Shown here in pieces: positions 1 through 8,536 of a stretch of DNA of 56,301 nucleotides (the stretch's first letter is position 1; the number at the start of each line of letters is the position of its first letter). The translations under genes and the position numbers were made by a program. This DNA comes from an uncultured beta proteobacterium (GTDB lineage: Bacteria > Pseudomonadota > Gammaproteobacteria > Burkholderiales > Burkholderiaceae_E). The notes beneath the pieces were generated by a model, which did no database searches, was not told the origin of the DNA, and saw only the letters and a list, made by a program, of their open reading frames with translations. The stretch is taken from positions 1 to 56,301 of the forward strand of contig CAIZNI010000032.1 of NCBI GenBank assembly GCA_903934295.1, read 5' to 3'.

Positions 1-2
1 CC

Positions 3-1070
3 AGCAATGAAATCATCACACTGATCACCGCTTTGGGCACCGGCATTGGCAAGGCCAGTGCCGAGTCGGGCAAAAGCGGCACCGACGACTTCAACGTCGA
101 CAAACTGCGCTACCACCGCATCATCATCATGACCGACGCGGACGTCGACGGCAGTCACATCCGCACGTTGCTGCTCACCTTCTTCTATCGCCAGATGCCC
201 GACCTGGTCGAGCGCGGCCACATCTACATTGCCCAGCCGCCGCTCTACAAGGTCAAGCACGGCAAGGACGAGCGCTACCTCAAGGACGACCACGAACTCA
301 ACCAGTACACGCTGCGCCATGCGCTGGACGGCGCGCTGCTGATTCCGGCCGCCGGTGCCGAGCCGATCATGGGCGAGGCGCTGGGTGAACTGGCGCGCCG
401 CTACCTGGTGGCCGAAGCGGTGATCGACCGGCTGGCCCGCATCATCGACACCGACGCGCTGCGCTGCATTCTCGAGGGAACCGAGATCGACCTGTCCTCC
501 GAGGCCGCGGCCGATGCCAGTGCCCGCGAGCTGGTGGCCGCAATGCGCACGCATTCGCTGCCCGGACAGACACCTGACACCGTCGAGGTTCGCAGCCATT
601 ACGACGAGAAGAACGAGAAGTGGCTGCTGGTCATCGGGCGCAAGGTGCACGGCAACATCAAGGTCAGCCACCTCGATGCCGACTTCGTCCTGTCGGCCGA
701 CTACACCACGCTGGCCGACTGTGCCCGCACCGTCGACAGCCTGATCGGCGAGGGTGCCGAGGTCCGGCGCGGTGAAGGCGAGCGCCAGCGCAGCCACGCC
801 GTGGGCGACTTCCGGGGCGCCATCCGCTGGCTGCTGGCCGAGGCCGATCGCGGCGTCAACCGCCAGCGCTACAAGGGCCTGGGCGAGATGAACGCGTCAC
901 AGCTGTGGGAAACCACCATGGACATGAGCGCGCGCCGCCTGCTCAAAGTGCGGATCGAAGACGCGATCGCCGCGGACCAGATCTTCAGCACTTTGATGGG
1001 TGACGATGTCGAGCCGCGCCGGGCGTTCATCGAGCGCTACGCACTGGTGGCGCGCAACATCGACGTCTGA
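3..1070 (+). CDS. gyrB: DNA gyrase subunit B, C-terminal part (5' end outside window)
   Basis: This is the last 355 residues of the ATPase/TOPRIM subunit of DNA gyrase, which supercoils DNA together with GyrA. The frame is open to the left edge, so the start is missing. The TOPRIM metal-binding motif [17 protein letters not shown] lies near residue 50, and the C-terminal signature [10 protein letters not shown] near residue 290. Between them is an insertion of roughly 170 residues, as in GyrB of gamma- and betaproteobacteria; this, with the gyrase-type sequence around TOPRIM, argues for GyrB rather than ParE. The gene ends at a TGA, followed by the remains of vsr on the opposite strand. In many Burkholderiales gyrB follows dnaA and dnaN, so the origin may lie to the left; that is inference. 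Confidence 0.95.
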   Translation, partial: SNEIITLITALGTGIGKASAESGKSGTDDFNVDKLRYHRIIIMTDADVDGSHIRTLLLTFFYRQMPDLVERGHIYIAQPPLYKVKHGKDERYLKDDHELNQYTLRHALDGALLIPAAGAEPIMGEALGELARRYLVAEAVIDRLARIIDTDALRCILEGTEIDLSSEAAADASARELVAAMRTHSLPGQTPDTVEVRSHYDEKNEKWLLVIGRKVHGNIKVSHLDADFVLSADYTTLADCARTVDSLIGEGAEVRRGEGERQRSHAVGDFRGAIRWLLAEADRGVNRQRYKGLGEMNASQLWETTMDMSARRLLKVRIEDAIAADQIFSTLMGDDVEPRRAFIERYALVARNIDV

Positions 1071-1087
1071 CGGACGGCAACGCCAAC

Positions 1088-1300
1088 GACGGGATCAACC
1101 GCAAGCTTGGCACGTCCTGCTCGCGGAACTGCGCATTCGATGCGGGCCGCCGTCCAAGCCGGCAGTCATGGGCATGCCAGAAGCACCCGTGAACGAAGAC
1201 CACCGCGATGCAACTCTTGGCGCACGAGCAGTTCGAGGCACGTGTCATGTTGTCTGACACGGCTCACCCGTTCGCAGCGTTGCTCGGGGGTGAGCACGCT
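1088..1300 (-). pseudogene. vsr: Degenerate very-short-patch-repair (Vsr) endonuclease remnant
   Basis: Read on the minus strand, two adjoining frames together resemble a Vsr DNA mismatch endonuclease, which nicks T:G mismatches made by deamination of 5-methylcytosine. From about 1300 to 1215 one frame gives VLTPEQRCERVSRV followed by a block ending ELLVRQELHR, matching the Vsr N-terminus. A second frame then reads AVVFVHGCFWHAHDCR (about 1210-1165) and on to RRPASNAQF near 1129, matching the HGCFWH core. The roughly 25 residues expected between the blocks, including the catalytic Asp of the GRPD motif, are missing, and the frame shifts at that junction. Past 1129 the sequence stops resembling Vsr and its C-terminal half is absent. 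No cytosine methyltransferase gene is in the window. The gene cannot encode an active enzyme. Confidence 0.8.
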
Positions 1301-1334
1301 CGCGGCGACCAGACTACCCACCAGGAGACACACC

Positions 1335-2648
1335 ATGCTCGACCGACGTAAAGCCCTGAACACCATCGCCGCACTGGGCGCAGGCATTGCGCTGGCCCAC
1401 ACCGGTAGTGCCCGCGCTTCCTCCGAACTGATGCCGCGCAGCGGGCGTCGTGTGGTGATCGCCGGCGGCGGCTGGGGTGGCATCGCGGCGGCACGCACGC
1501 TGCGCCAGCTGGCGCCGGACCTCGAAGTCGTGGTGCTGGAACGCAACCCGGTGTTCTTCTCTTGCCCGATGAGCAACAAGTGGCTCGTCGACGTCGTGGG
1601 CACCGACTTCCTGATGCACGACCAGCTGGCGCCGGCCCAGCGTGCGGGGTACCGGTTCGTGAATGCCGAGATCACCGGCATCGACCGCGAGAAGAAACGT
1701 GTGCACGTGACCGACGGGTTCTTCGGCTACGACTGGCTGATCCTGGCGCCCGGCATCCACCATGCGTATGAAGCCTGGTTCGGCAACGACCGCGCGGCCA
1801 TCAACCACACACGCACGCGGTTTCCTTCGGCCTACATCCCGAACGCCGAGCACCTGTCGCTGAAGCACAAGATCCAGAACTTCAAGGGTGGCGACCTCGT
1901 GATGACCTTGCCGCCACCGCCGCACCGCTGCCCGCCATCGCCCTACGAGAGGGCCTGCCTCATCGCTTGGCACATGAAGAAGAACAAGATCCCGGGCCGC
2001 ATCACCATCCTCGACCCGAAAGACGGCATACGTCCCATTGGCGGTGGTTTCAAGCGCGCCTTCGAAGAGCTGTACAAGGACCAGATCACCTACGTACCCA
2101 ATGCGCGCATCACCGAGATGGACCCGTTCAAGCAGCGTGTGCGCACGTCGGCTGGCGAGTTCAAATTCGACGATGCCATCCTGATGGCGCCACACCAGGC
2201 CGGGCATTTGTGCCGCAGCGCCGGGCTGGTGAAGATGACGCCCGAAGGCAAGCCGGTCAACGGCTGGGCCGACGTGGACGAAGTCTTCCTGCATGCACGC
2301 GGCGACACCAGTGTCTTCGTGATCGGCGATGCGGTGGGGCCCGTCTCCTTGCTCTTCGGTCATTACCCGAAGGCGGGCCACGTGGCCATCTGGCACGGCC
2401 GCATGGCGGCGAACCACATCTCGGCTTTGGCCAAGGGCAGGCAGATGCAGGCGATGCTGCCCGACAACCTGTGCTTCATGCTGGTCAACGGCGACCCTCT
2501 CGAAGCCATCATGGTGGACTTCAAATACAGGTTCGTGCAGGACATGATCGAGCAGACGCAGATCGACGTGAACGAGCGCAACCCCGAGCTCTTCGTGCGC
2601 GACATGAATTGGGCGCGGGAAAGCTACGGCAAGCTGTTCGGCACCTGA
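1335..2648 (+). CDS. FAD-dependent oxidoreductase, flavocytochrome c sulfide dehydrogenase flavoprotein-like
   Basis: A 437-residue exported flavoprotein. The ATG at 1335 follows CAGGAGACACACC and gives an N-terminus with a Tat-like DRRKAL motif and a hydrophobic stretch; the frame is open further upstream but runs through the vsr remnant. The FAD-binding loop is GGGWGG near residue 45, and a second nucleotide-binding signature FVIGDA lies near residue 333. The CPPSPYER motif (Cys199) and NLC near the C-terminus (Cys380) match the positions of the redox-active disulfide in the FccB/SoxF family. The C-terminal tail resembles the FCSD flavin-binding domain. The family oxidises sulfide in the periplasm and passes electrons to a cytochrome c subunit, but no such gene adjoins it here, so the electron acceptor and even the substrate are open. 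Confidence 0.8.
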   Translation: MLDRRKALNTIAALGAGIALAHTGSARASSELMPRSGRRVVIAGGGWGGIAAARTLRQLAPDLEVVVLERNPVFFSCPMSNKWLVDVVGTDFLMHDQLAPAQRAGYRFVNAEITGIDREKKRVHVTDGFFGYDWLILAPGIHHAYEAWFGNDRAAINHTRTRFPSAYIPNAEHLSLKHKIQNFKGGDLVMTLPPPPHRCPPSPYERACLIAWHMKKNKIPGRITILDPKDGIRPIGGGFKRAFEELYKDQITYVPNARITEMDPFKQRVRTSAGEFKFDDAILMAPHQAGHLCRSAGLVKMTPEGKPVNGWADVDEVFLHARGDTSVFVIGDAVGPVSLLFGHYPKAGHVAIWHGRMAANHISALAKGRQMQAMLPDNLCFMLVNGDPLEAIMVDFKYRFVQDMIEQTQIDVNERNPELFVRDMNWARESYGKLFGT

Positions 2649-2705
2649 GCGACCGGCGCGCCGCCGCGGTAAAACCGTGTCGTATCCTGGCCTCATCCGC
2701 ACTTC

Positions 2706-2752
2706 GATCGACTTCTGAAACAATCGCAGAACGCCGGCTGCAGAAGTCGATC
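2706..2752. repeat. Perfect 12-bp inverted repeat upstream of the Bug/carboxyltransferase pair
   Basis: GATCGACTTCTG at 2706-2717 is repeated exactly as its reverse complement CAGAAGTCGATC at 2741-2752, with a 23-base spacer. It lies 58 bases after the flavoprotein gene and about 115 bases before the next start. No T-run follows the right arm. It could be a regulator-binding site or an RNA hairpin; the sequence alone does not decide. Confidence 0.6.
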
Positions 2753-2866
2753 CTGAGCCGTTGATCCGCCGTACACTGGCCCGGCGTTGCTTCCGACAAC
2801 CTGCACGGGGATCCCGGAGAGGTCAGTCCGGCCCGGTGAGTCAACACAACTGACCAGGAGACCAGG

Positions 2867-3877
2867 ATGATGAAAACCGCTTCCCGCACCGGGCGGCGAC
2901 GGCTGCTCGGCGGGCTGATGGCCGCCGGCGCTGTTGTCACCGTTTCAACCGCTGCCGCGCAATCGCCGGCCCAGACCTTCCCGAGCAAACCGATCCAGAT
3001 CGTGGTGGGTTTTGCAGCCGGCACGACCACCGACACCATTGCGCGGGTGGCTGCCGAGCATCTGCGCAACCGGCTGGGCCAGCCGGTGGTGGTCATCAAC
3101 AAACCCGGCGCCAATGGCGTGATCGGGGCCATCGAGGTGGCCCGCGCCGCCGCCGATGGCCATACCCTGCTGGCCACGAACACCAGCAGCATGACCGTCA
3201 ATCCGCACCTGTATCGCAAGCTCGGCTACACCATGGCCGACTTCGCGCCGGTCACCCTGGTGACCTCGGCGCCGCTGATCCTCACCGTCAACCCCGCCAA
3301 CGAGCGGGTCGGTCACATCCGCACCGTGACCGATCTGGTGGCCTGGGCCAAGACCCGGCCGGGCGATCTCAGCTATGCGGCGGCTGGACCCGGCAACATC
3401 ACCGGCCTGACCTTTCGCATCCTGAACAATCATGCCGGGGTCAAGGCCAACGAGGTGCTCTACAAGAGCGCGGTGGCCTCGCAGATGGGTGTGCTGTCCA
3501 AGGAGGTCGATGCCTTCATCGACACCCCGATGGCGGTGCCCCCGATCAAGGCCGGCAAGCTCACCGCGCTGGCGGTCACCGGCCCGCGGCGTTGGCGCGA
3601 CCTGCCCGACGTGCCGACCTTCAAGGAAGCAGGTTTTCCGCAGATCGACGTCACCTTCTGGCTGGCGCTGTTTGCGCCGGCCCAGACGCCGTCGGCGATC
3701 GTCGAGAAGCTCCACAGCACCCTGGCCACCCTCAAGGACGATGCCAACCTGGTGCGTCAGCTGCTGCCGCACGGCGATGTCGATCTGGTTGGACCGCAAG
3801 CCTTCAGCGACCGCCTGCGGGCCGAATCGGCTGGCTGGGCCGAGATCATCCGGCGCGAGAACATCCAGCTCGACTGA
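2867..3877 (+). CDS. Bug/TctC-family tripartite tricarboxylate transporter substrate-binding protein
   Basis: A 336-residue periplasmic solute-binding protein. An N-terminal signal peptide with a twin-arginine-like GRRRLLGG start ends near AAAQ (about residue 33). The mature part begins with the family signature, FPSKPIQIVVGFAAGTTTD, and continues with VVVINKPGANG, the ligand-loop regions of Bug proteins. Such proteins bind small carboxylates or related acids. The membrane partners TctA and TctB are not in this window. The start follows CAGGAGACCAGG. The carboxyltransferase gene begins only 21 bases downstream, so the two are probably cotranscribed and the ligand may be an acid that is later handled as a CoA ester. 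The ligand cannot be read from the sequence. Confidence 0.9.
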   Translation: MMKTASRTGRRRLLGGLMAAGAVVTVSTAAAQSPAQTFPSKPIQIVVGFAAGTTTDTIARVAAEHLRNRLGQPVVVINKPGANGVIGAIEVARAAADGHTLLATNTSSMTVNPHLYRKLGYTMADFAPVTLVTSAPLILTVNPANERVGHIRTVTDLVAWAKTRPGDLSYAAAGPGNITGLTFRILNNHAGVKANEVLYKSAVASQMGVLSKEVDAFIDTPMAVPPIKAGKLTALAVTGPRRWRDLPDVPTFKEAGFPQIDVTFWLALFAPAQTPSAIVEKLHSTLATLKDDANLVRQLLPHGDVDLVGPQAFSDRLRAESAGWAEIIRRENIQLD

Positions 3878-3898
3878 CACGCCTGCCGAGGAAGCTCG

Positions 3899-5470
3899 AT
3901 GACCCCTTTGGAAAAAAACGCCCGGGATCTGCTCGATGAAATCGAGGCCGCCCGGGCGTCGGTGTTCGACCCGGCGCGCCCGGCGGCGGTCGATCGCCTG
4001 CATCAGTCAGGCAAGCGCACCGCGCGCGAGCGCATCGAGCGGCTGATCGACGCGGGTTCACTGCGCGAATTCGGCACACTGGTCTCTGGCGAGGGTGCTC
4101 ACCAGGCCAGTCGCGACAAGGCGCCGGCCGATGGCGTGATCACCGGCACCGCGATGCTGCTCGGGCGTCCGGTGGTGGTGCTGGCACAGGACTTCAGCGT
4201 GTTCGGGGGCAGTATCGGCGTTCTGGGCAGCGCCAAGAATCAGCGCGCACTGCAGTTGGCGATTACCCGCGGCATACCGCTGGTGATGCTGCTCGACGGT
4301 GGGGGGCACCGCATCCAGGGCGGGCAGGATGCACGCCACTTCGCACACGCCAATACCTCGTTCCATCAGTTCGTGCGGGCCTCCGGTTGGGTGCCGGTGG
4401 TGGCGGTGATGCTGGGTGCCGGCTTCGCCGGCCCCACCAACTACGCGGGCATGTCGGATTTCGTGGTGATGGTGCGCGACATGGCCACCATGGGCCTGGC
4501 CGGGCCGGCGCTGGTCAAGGCGGGCACCGGCGAGGAAATCGACCAGATGACCCTCGGCGGAGCTCAGACGCAGGTCGACCGTCAGGGACTGGCTGACCTG
4601 GGCGTGGCCACCGAAGACGAGGCACTGGAAGCGGCCCGACGGTTCTTGTCGTTTCTGCCGTCCAATGCGCGCGGCGCCGCGGCGATCACTACCACCGATG
4701 ATTCGCCCGACCGGCGCGAGCCGGCGCTGCTCGAGATCGTCCCGAGCAATCCGCGCAAGGCTTACGACATCCGCAAGGTGATCGCACTGATCGCCGACCG
4801 CGGGTCGGTTTTCGAGATCAAGCCGACTTTCGCGGGCAACATCATCACCGCGATGGCGCGGCTGGACGGCCGGCCGGTGGGCTTCGTGGCCAATCAGCCG
4901 CTGCGCCTGGGCGGGATGCTCGATGCCAATGCCTGCGACAAGCTGGCGCATTTCATTGCCCTGTGCGATGCCTTCGGCCTGCCACTGGTCTCGCTGATCG
5001 ATGTGCCGGGTTTTTCGATCGGTTCGTCGGCCGAGCGCAGCACGCTGGGTCGCCGCTCGGCCAAGCTGATCCATGAGTGGGGCAATGCCAGCGTGCCTCG
5101 CGTCTCGATCGTGGTGCGCAAGGGTTTCGGGCTGGGCTATTTCGCGATGGCCGGGGGGCGCAGCTTTGCCGCCGACGCCAGCCTTGCCTGGCCGACCGCG
5201 CAGATCTGCGCGATGTCGGTAGAGGGATCGGTCGATGTCGCGTATCGCAAGCAGTACGAAGCCGCGCCCGACCCTGCGGCGCGCCGCCAGGAACTCATCG
5301 ATGAGATCCGCGGGCAGATCGGGTCGCTGCGCGCGGCCGAGGGCTTTGGCATCGACGAGATCATCGATCCGCGCGATACGCGCCGGTGCCTGATCGAGAT
5401 CTTCAACCAGTGCCCGCCGCGCCGCCCCGACGATCACCCGCCCAAATATCGCTCGATAGCGCCCATCTGA
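3899..5470 (+). CDS. Acyl-CoA carboxylase carboxyltransferase (beta) subunit
   Basis: A 523-residue protein of the carboxyltransferase family of propionyl-, methylcrotonyl- and geranyl-CoA carboxylases. It has the usual two crotonase-fold halves: the N-half with GKRTARERIERL and PADGVITGTA, the C-half with NPRKAYDIRKVI, GRPVGFVANQP and RKGFGLGYFAMAGG. Length is normal. It would transfer CO2 from carboxybiotin to an acyl-CoA in the cytoplasm, but needs a biotin carboxylase/biotin carrier subunit, which is not in the window. It follows the Bug gene by 21 bases in an apparent operon. A paralogue lies convergently just downstream. Substrate not determinable; non-carboxylase roles such as a transcarboxylase or decarboxylase subunit are possible. 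Confidence 0.88.
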   Translation: MTPLEKNARDLLDEIEAARASVFDPARPAAVDRLHQSGKRTARERIERLIDAGSLREFGTLVSGEGAHQASRDKAPADGVITGTAMLLGRPVVVLAQDFSVFGGSIGVLGSAKNQRALQLAITRGIPLVMLLDGGGHRIQGGQDARHFAHANTSFHQFVRASGWVPVVAVMLGAGFAGPTNYAGMSDFVVMVRDMATMGLAGPALVKAGTGEEIDQMTLGGAQTQVDRQGLADLGVATEDEALEAARRFLSFLPSNARGAAAITTTDDSPDRREPALLEIVPSNPRKAYDIRKVIALIADRGSVFEIKPTFAGNIITAMARLDGRPVGFVANQPLRLGGMLDANACDKLAHFIALCDAFGLPLVSLIDVPGFSIGSSAERSTLGRRSAKLIHEWGNASVPRVSIVVRKGFGLGYFAMAGGRSFAADASLAWPTAQICAMSVEGSVDVAYRKQYEAAPDPAARRQELIDEIRGQIGSLRAAEGFGIDEIIDPRDTRRCLIEIFNQCPPRRPDDHPPKYRSIAPI

Positions 5471-5507
5471 GCGCGACCATGCGCCGCCGGGCGACGGCGG
5501 GCAAGCC

Positions 5508-7034
5508 CTAGAGACTCGTCGGCCAGCTCGCGAGCTTGTGCAGCGAGAGGCCCTTGTCGGGACGGCGGGCCAGTGCCGAGAGCATGCGGATCAGCCATTC
5601 GCGCGAGTCATTGGGGCGGATCACCGCGTGCGCCGCGAAGATGGCGGTGAGGTCATAGGGCGTGCTGTCGAGTTTCATCTGCTCGATCTGCGCCGCGTAG
5701 TCCTCGCCCTGCTGGCCCGGTCGTGCGTTGTGCACCACCGAGACCGCCACCGCCGGGTCGACGAAGCCGATCTCGCCGGTGGTCCACACCGCCATCGCGT
5801 CGACGAGGCCCCCGCCCATGTTCAGGTAGGCCTGGCCATAGCTCTTGCGCATGATCAGGCCGATCTTGGGCACCGAGGCGTGGATCAGCGCCTGCAGGTT
5901 GTTCATGATCTTGCCCGCCACGCCCTCGTGCTCGGCCTTCATGCCCACCATGAAGCCGGGGGTGTCCGCCATCAGCAGGATCGGCAGGTTGAAGGTGTCG
6001 CACAGCACGATGAACTCGGTGGACTTGTCGCACGCCGCCCCGTCGATCGCGCCGCCCTTGTGAAGGGGATTGCTGGCGATCACGCCCACCGGCCGGCCGC
6101 CGATGCGCAGAAAGCCGGTGAACAGGGGGCGCCCATACAGCTCGCGCCAGGGCTGCAGCGAACCCTCGTCGGCGATCGCCTCCAGCACCTTGCGAACGTC
6201 GTAGACCTTGTGGCGAGCCACCGGCAGCGCCGCTTCGACCGCTGCGCCGGGTTGGGTCACCCGGTCGGGGGGCTGCACCGGCGGCACTTCGCCGATGTGC
6301 GAAGGCAGATAGCCCAGCGTGCGGCGGATCATCGCGAGCGCCTCTTCGTCGGTGTCGACGACGATGTCGATTTGCCCGGTCGTGCGGGCGTGCACCTCCC
6401 AGCCGCCCAGTTGCTCGGCGGTCACGTCTTCGCTGAGCGCGACCGAGGTGACCTTGGGGCTGGACACCGACATCGACGCGCCCCGGCGCATGATGGCGAC
6501 GTCGGACTGCACCGCATACCAGGTGCCCATGCCGTAGCAGGGACCCAGCACTGCCGAGATCCAGGGCGAACCGCGATCGCGACCGCGCTGACCCGACAGG
6601 CCGATGCGCCCCATCCCGCGGGCACCCTGGATGTCGGGCATGCGCGCGCCCGCGGACTCGATCAGAAACACGCAGGGGATGCCCGACCGGTTGCCGTGCT
6701 CGCGCAAGTAGGCCAGCTTGGCCATGTTGTGGGCCGCCGACGATGCACCCAGTGTGGTGAGGTCGAATGAAGCGACCAGGATGTCCCGGCCATCCACCGC
6801 GCCGTAGCCGGTGATGATGCCATCGGCGGGGGTGCGTTCGGCGTCCTGCGGGCGCGACGAGACGACGAACTCGCCGATCTCGCTGAAGCTGCCGGGGTCG
6901 CACAGCGCGGCGATGCGCTCGCGCGCGTTGAGCAGCCCCTGGGCGCGGCGCGCGGCGAGCTTGGTCGCCCCGCCCATGGCCTGCGCCTTGATCCGCTGCT
7001 GCGCGAGGTCCTCAATCAGCTTGTCGTGTTCCAT
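5508..7034 (-). CDS. Second acyl-CoA carboxylase carboxyltransferase subunit, convergent with the first
   Basis: A 508-residue carboxyltransferase-family protein. Recognisable blocks are LLNARERIAALCDPGSF, PADGIITGYGAVDGR, FLIESAGARMPD, KVYDVRKVLEAIADEGS, GRPVGVIASNPLHKGGAID, FIVLCDTFNLPIL and RKSYGQAYLNMGGG. These are the CoA- and carboxybiotin-binding parts of the crotonase folds. It differs clearly from the neighbouring paralogue, so it is not a recent duplicate. It is a lone minus-strand gene whose stop lies 37 bases from that of the first carboxyltransferase. No biotin carboxylase is nearby. The start ATG at 7034 gives a normal N-terminus, MEHDKLIEDLAQ. Substrate unknown. Confidence 0.88.
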   Translation of the reverse strand: MEHDKLIEDLAQQRIKAQAMGGATKLAARRAQGLLNARERIAALCDPGSFSEIGEFVVSSRPQDAERTPADGIITGYGAVDGRDILVASFDLTTLGASSAAHNMAKLAYLREHGNRSGIPCVFLIESAGARMPDIQGARGMGRIGLSGQRGRDRGSPWISAVLGPCYGMGTWYAVQSDVAIMRRGASMSVSSPKVTSVALSEDVTAEQLGGWEVHARTTGQIDIVVDTDEEALAMIRRTLGYLPSHIGEVPPVQPPDRVTQPGAAVEAALPVARHKVYDVRKVLEAIADEGSLQPWRELYGRPLFTGFLRIGGRPVGVIASNPLHKGGAIDGAACDKSTEFIVLCDTFNLPILLMADTPGFMVGMKAEHEGVAGKIMNNLQALIHASVPKIGLIMRKSYGQAYLNMGGGLVDAMAVWTTGEIGFVDPAVAVSVVHNARPGQQGEDYAAQIEQMKLDSTPYDLTAIFAAHAVIRPNDSREWLIRMLSALARRPDKGLSLHKLASWPTSL

Positions 7035-7266
7035 GGCGCCTGTGATCCGAAAGAGAGGGAAAAGATCCGACGCACAGGGCGGTCACCAGACGCTTCACCC
7101 CATGGGGCTGGTCGGACGGAATCATCAGGTTACCTGCCTTCGGCGGGATGTGGCTTGCCGTGAGCGGTTCCATGAAAGCCGGCTTTGCCGGTCGCTTGTG
7201 ATCGGCCCCTCGAATCCCGGGCGATGATGGCGCCGTGCCGACTGAACCCGAACCGCCGTCGCGTCG

Positions 7267-8526
7267 ATGACCCTTTCTGCCCAGCCCCGGCCGGTGCGGC
7301 CGGATCCGTCCGCCTCCCCGAAGCTCTTCCTCGAGGCCGACTTCCGACGGCTGTGGCTGACCGGCCTGATCGCGTTCTTCGTCCGCTGGATGGAGATCCT
7401 GGTGTTCGGCGTGTTCACCTACCAGCAGACCGGTTCGGCTTTTCTGGTGGCGAGCATGATCATGCTCAGGCTCGTGCCGCTCGCGGTGCTGGGCGTGCCG
7501 TTCGGCGCGCTTGCCGCGCGCCTGTCGCGCCGGGTCGGCCTGATCGTGTCGATGGCGGTGCTGTCGGCCACCGCGCTCGCCCTGTTTTTCATTGCATGGC
7601 TCGGTCAGCTGGCGGTGTGGCACCTGGCGGTCGGCAGCGTCATCAACGGCATCGCCTGGGCCGGCGACAGTCCGCTGCGTCGCGGTCTGATCGGCGACGT
7701 GGCCGGACCGCTGCGGATGGGCAATGCCATGGCACTCGATGTCGGCGCGAGCAACGCCAGCCGGCTCGCTGGCCCGGCCGTCGGCGGCTTGCTGCTGGCC
7801 CATATCGGCATGTCCGCGCTCTTTCTGCTCTGTGCCGTGCTGCAGCTGGTGGCGCTCGCGGCGGTGCTGCGCATCCAGCACCGGGAGACACCGCGCGAGG
7901 CGTCGATCACCGGCCTGAAGGCCACGCTTGCCGCGGGCTTCCTGGCGGCCCGCGACAGCCCGCGGCTGGCCGGCGCGCTCTGGATCACCGTGCTGTTCAA
8001 CATCTTCGCCTGGCCGGTGCTGAGCATGGTGCCGGTGATCGGCAAGGACCGTCTCGGACTCGGGGCCGACGGCATCGGGCTGCTCGCGAGCATGGATGGC
8101 CTGGGTTCCCTGTTTGGCGCGCTCCTGCTCGCGGTGCTGTCGCGGCCCGCGCTCTATGGGCCGCTGTATGTCGGTGGCGTGATCCTGTTCCTGAGCGTGC
8201 TGCCGGTGCTGGCGCTGAGCACGCATGTGCCGCTGTCGGGCGGCGCCCTGTTGCTGCTGGGCATGGGTCAGTCGGCGTTCGCGGTGATGCAATCCACCAT
8301 CGTCTATGTGGCAGCGCCGCCCGATCGGCGCCCGCAGGCGATGGGCCTGCTCACCATGTGCATCGGTACCGGGCCGATCGGCTTCCTGCTGCTGGGCTGG
8401 CTGGCCGAGCAGCAGGGGGCCTCGGTGGCCGCGGTGATCTCGGCCACTTCCGGACTGCTGGTGCTCGCGCTCACTTGGCGGTGGTGGCGCCCGTGCTGGC
8501 GCAACGAGTCGCCACGGGGCGCCTGA
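7267..8526 (+). CDS. MFS transporter, EntS-like (MFS_3) family
   Basis: A 419-residue integral membrane protein with about 12 hydrophobic segments. The N-terminus (EADFRRLWLTGLIAFF) and GRKG-type loop ARLSRRVGL are typical of the MFS_3/enterobactin-exporter group. The block GDSPLRRGLIGDV in the loop after TM4 also fits that group. It is probably a proton-driven exporter of a small molecule; no siderophore or biosynthetic gene is near to suggest a substrate. The gene stands alone, divergent from the second carboxyltransferase (232-base gap, in which I find nothing firm) and convergent with the SDR gene 10 bases downstream. Confidence 0.85.
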   Translation: MTLSAQPRPVRPDPSASPKLFLEADFRRLWLTGLIAFFVRWMEILVFGVFTYQQTGSAFLVASMIMLRLVPLAVLGVPFGALAARLSRRVGLIVSMAVLSATALALFFIAWLGQLAVWHLAVGSVINGIAWAGDSPLRRGLIGDVAGPLRMGNAMALDVGASNASRLAGPAVGGLLLAHIGMSALFLLCAVLQLVALAAVLRIQHRETPREASITGLKATLAAGFLAARDSPRLAGALWITVLFNIFAWPVLSMVPVIGKDRLGLGADGIGLLASMDGLGSLFGALLLAVLSRPALYGPLYVGGVILFLSVLPVLALSTHVPLSGGALLLLGMGQSAFAVMQSTIVYVAAPPDRRPQAMGLLTMCIGTGPIGFLLLGWLAEQQGASVAAVISATSGLLVLALTWRWWRPCWRNESPRGA

Positions 8527-8536
8527 GCCCGCCGGG

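Noticed and set aside
1107-1334. An N-terminal extension of the flavoprotein from an earlier start.
   Set aside because: It would remove the export signal from the N-terminus and runs through the vsr remnant; ATG 1335 has a ribosome site.
5484-5500. CCGCC / GGCGG hairpin between the convergent carboxyltransferase genes, as a two-way terminator.
   Set aside because: It is only five GC pairs with no T-run; such pairs are common by chance at this GC content.
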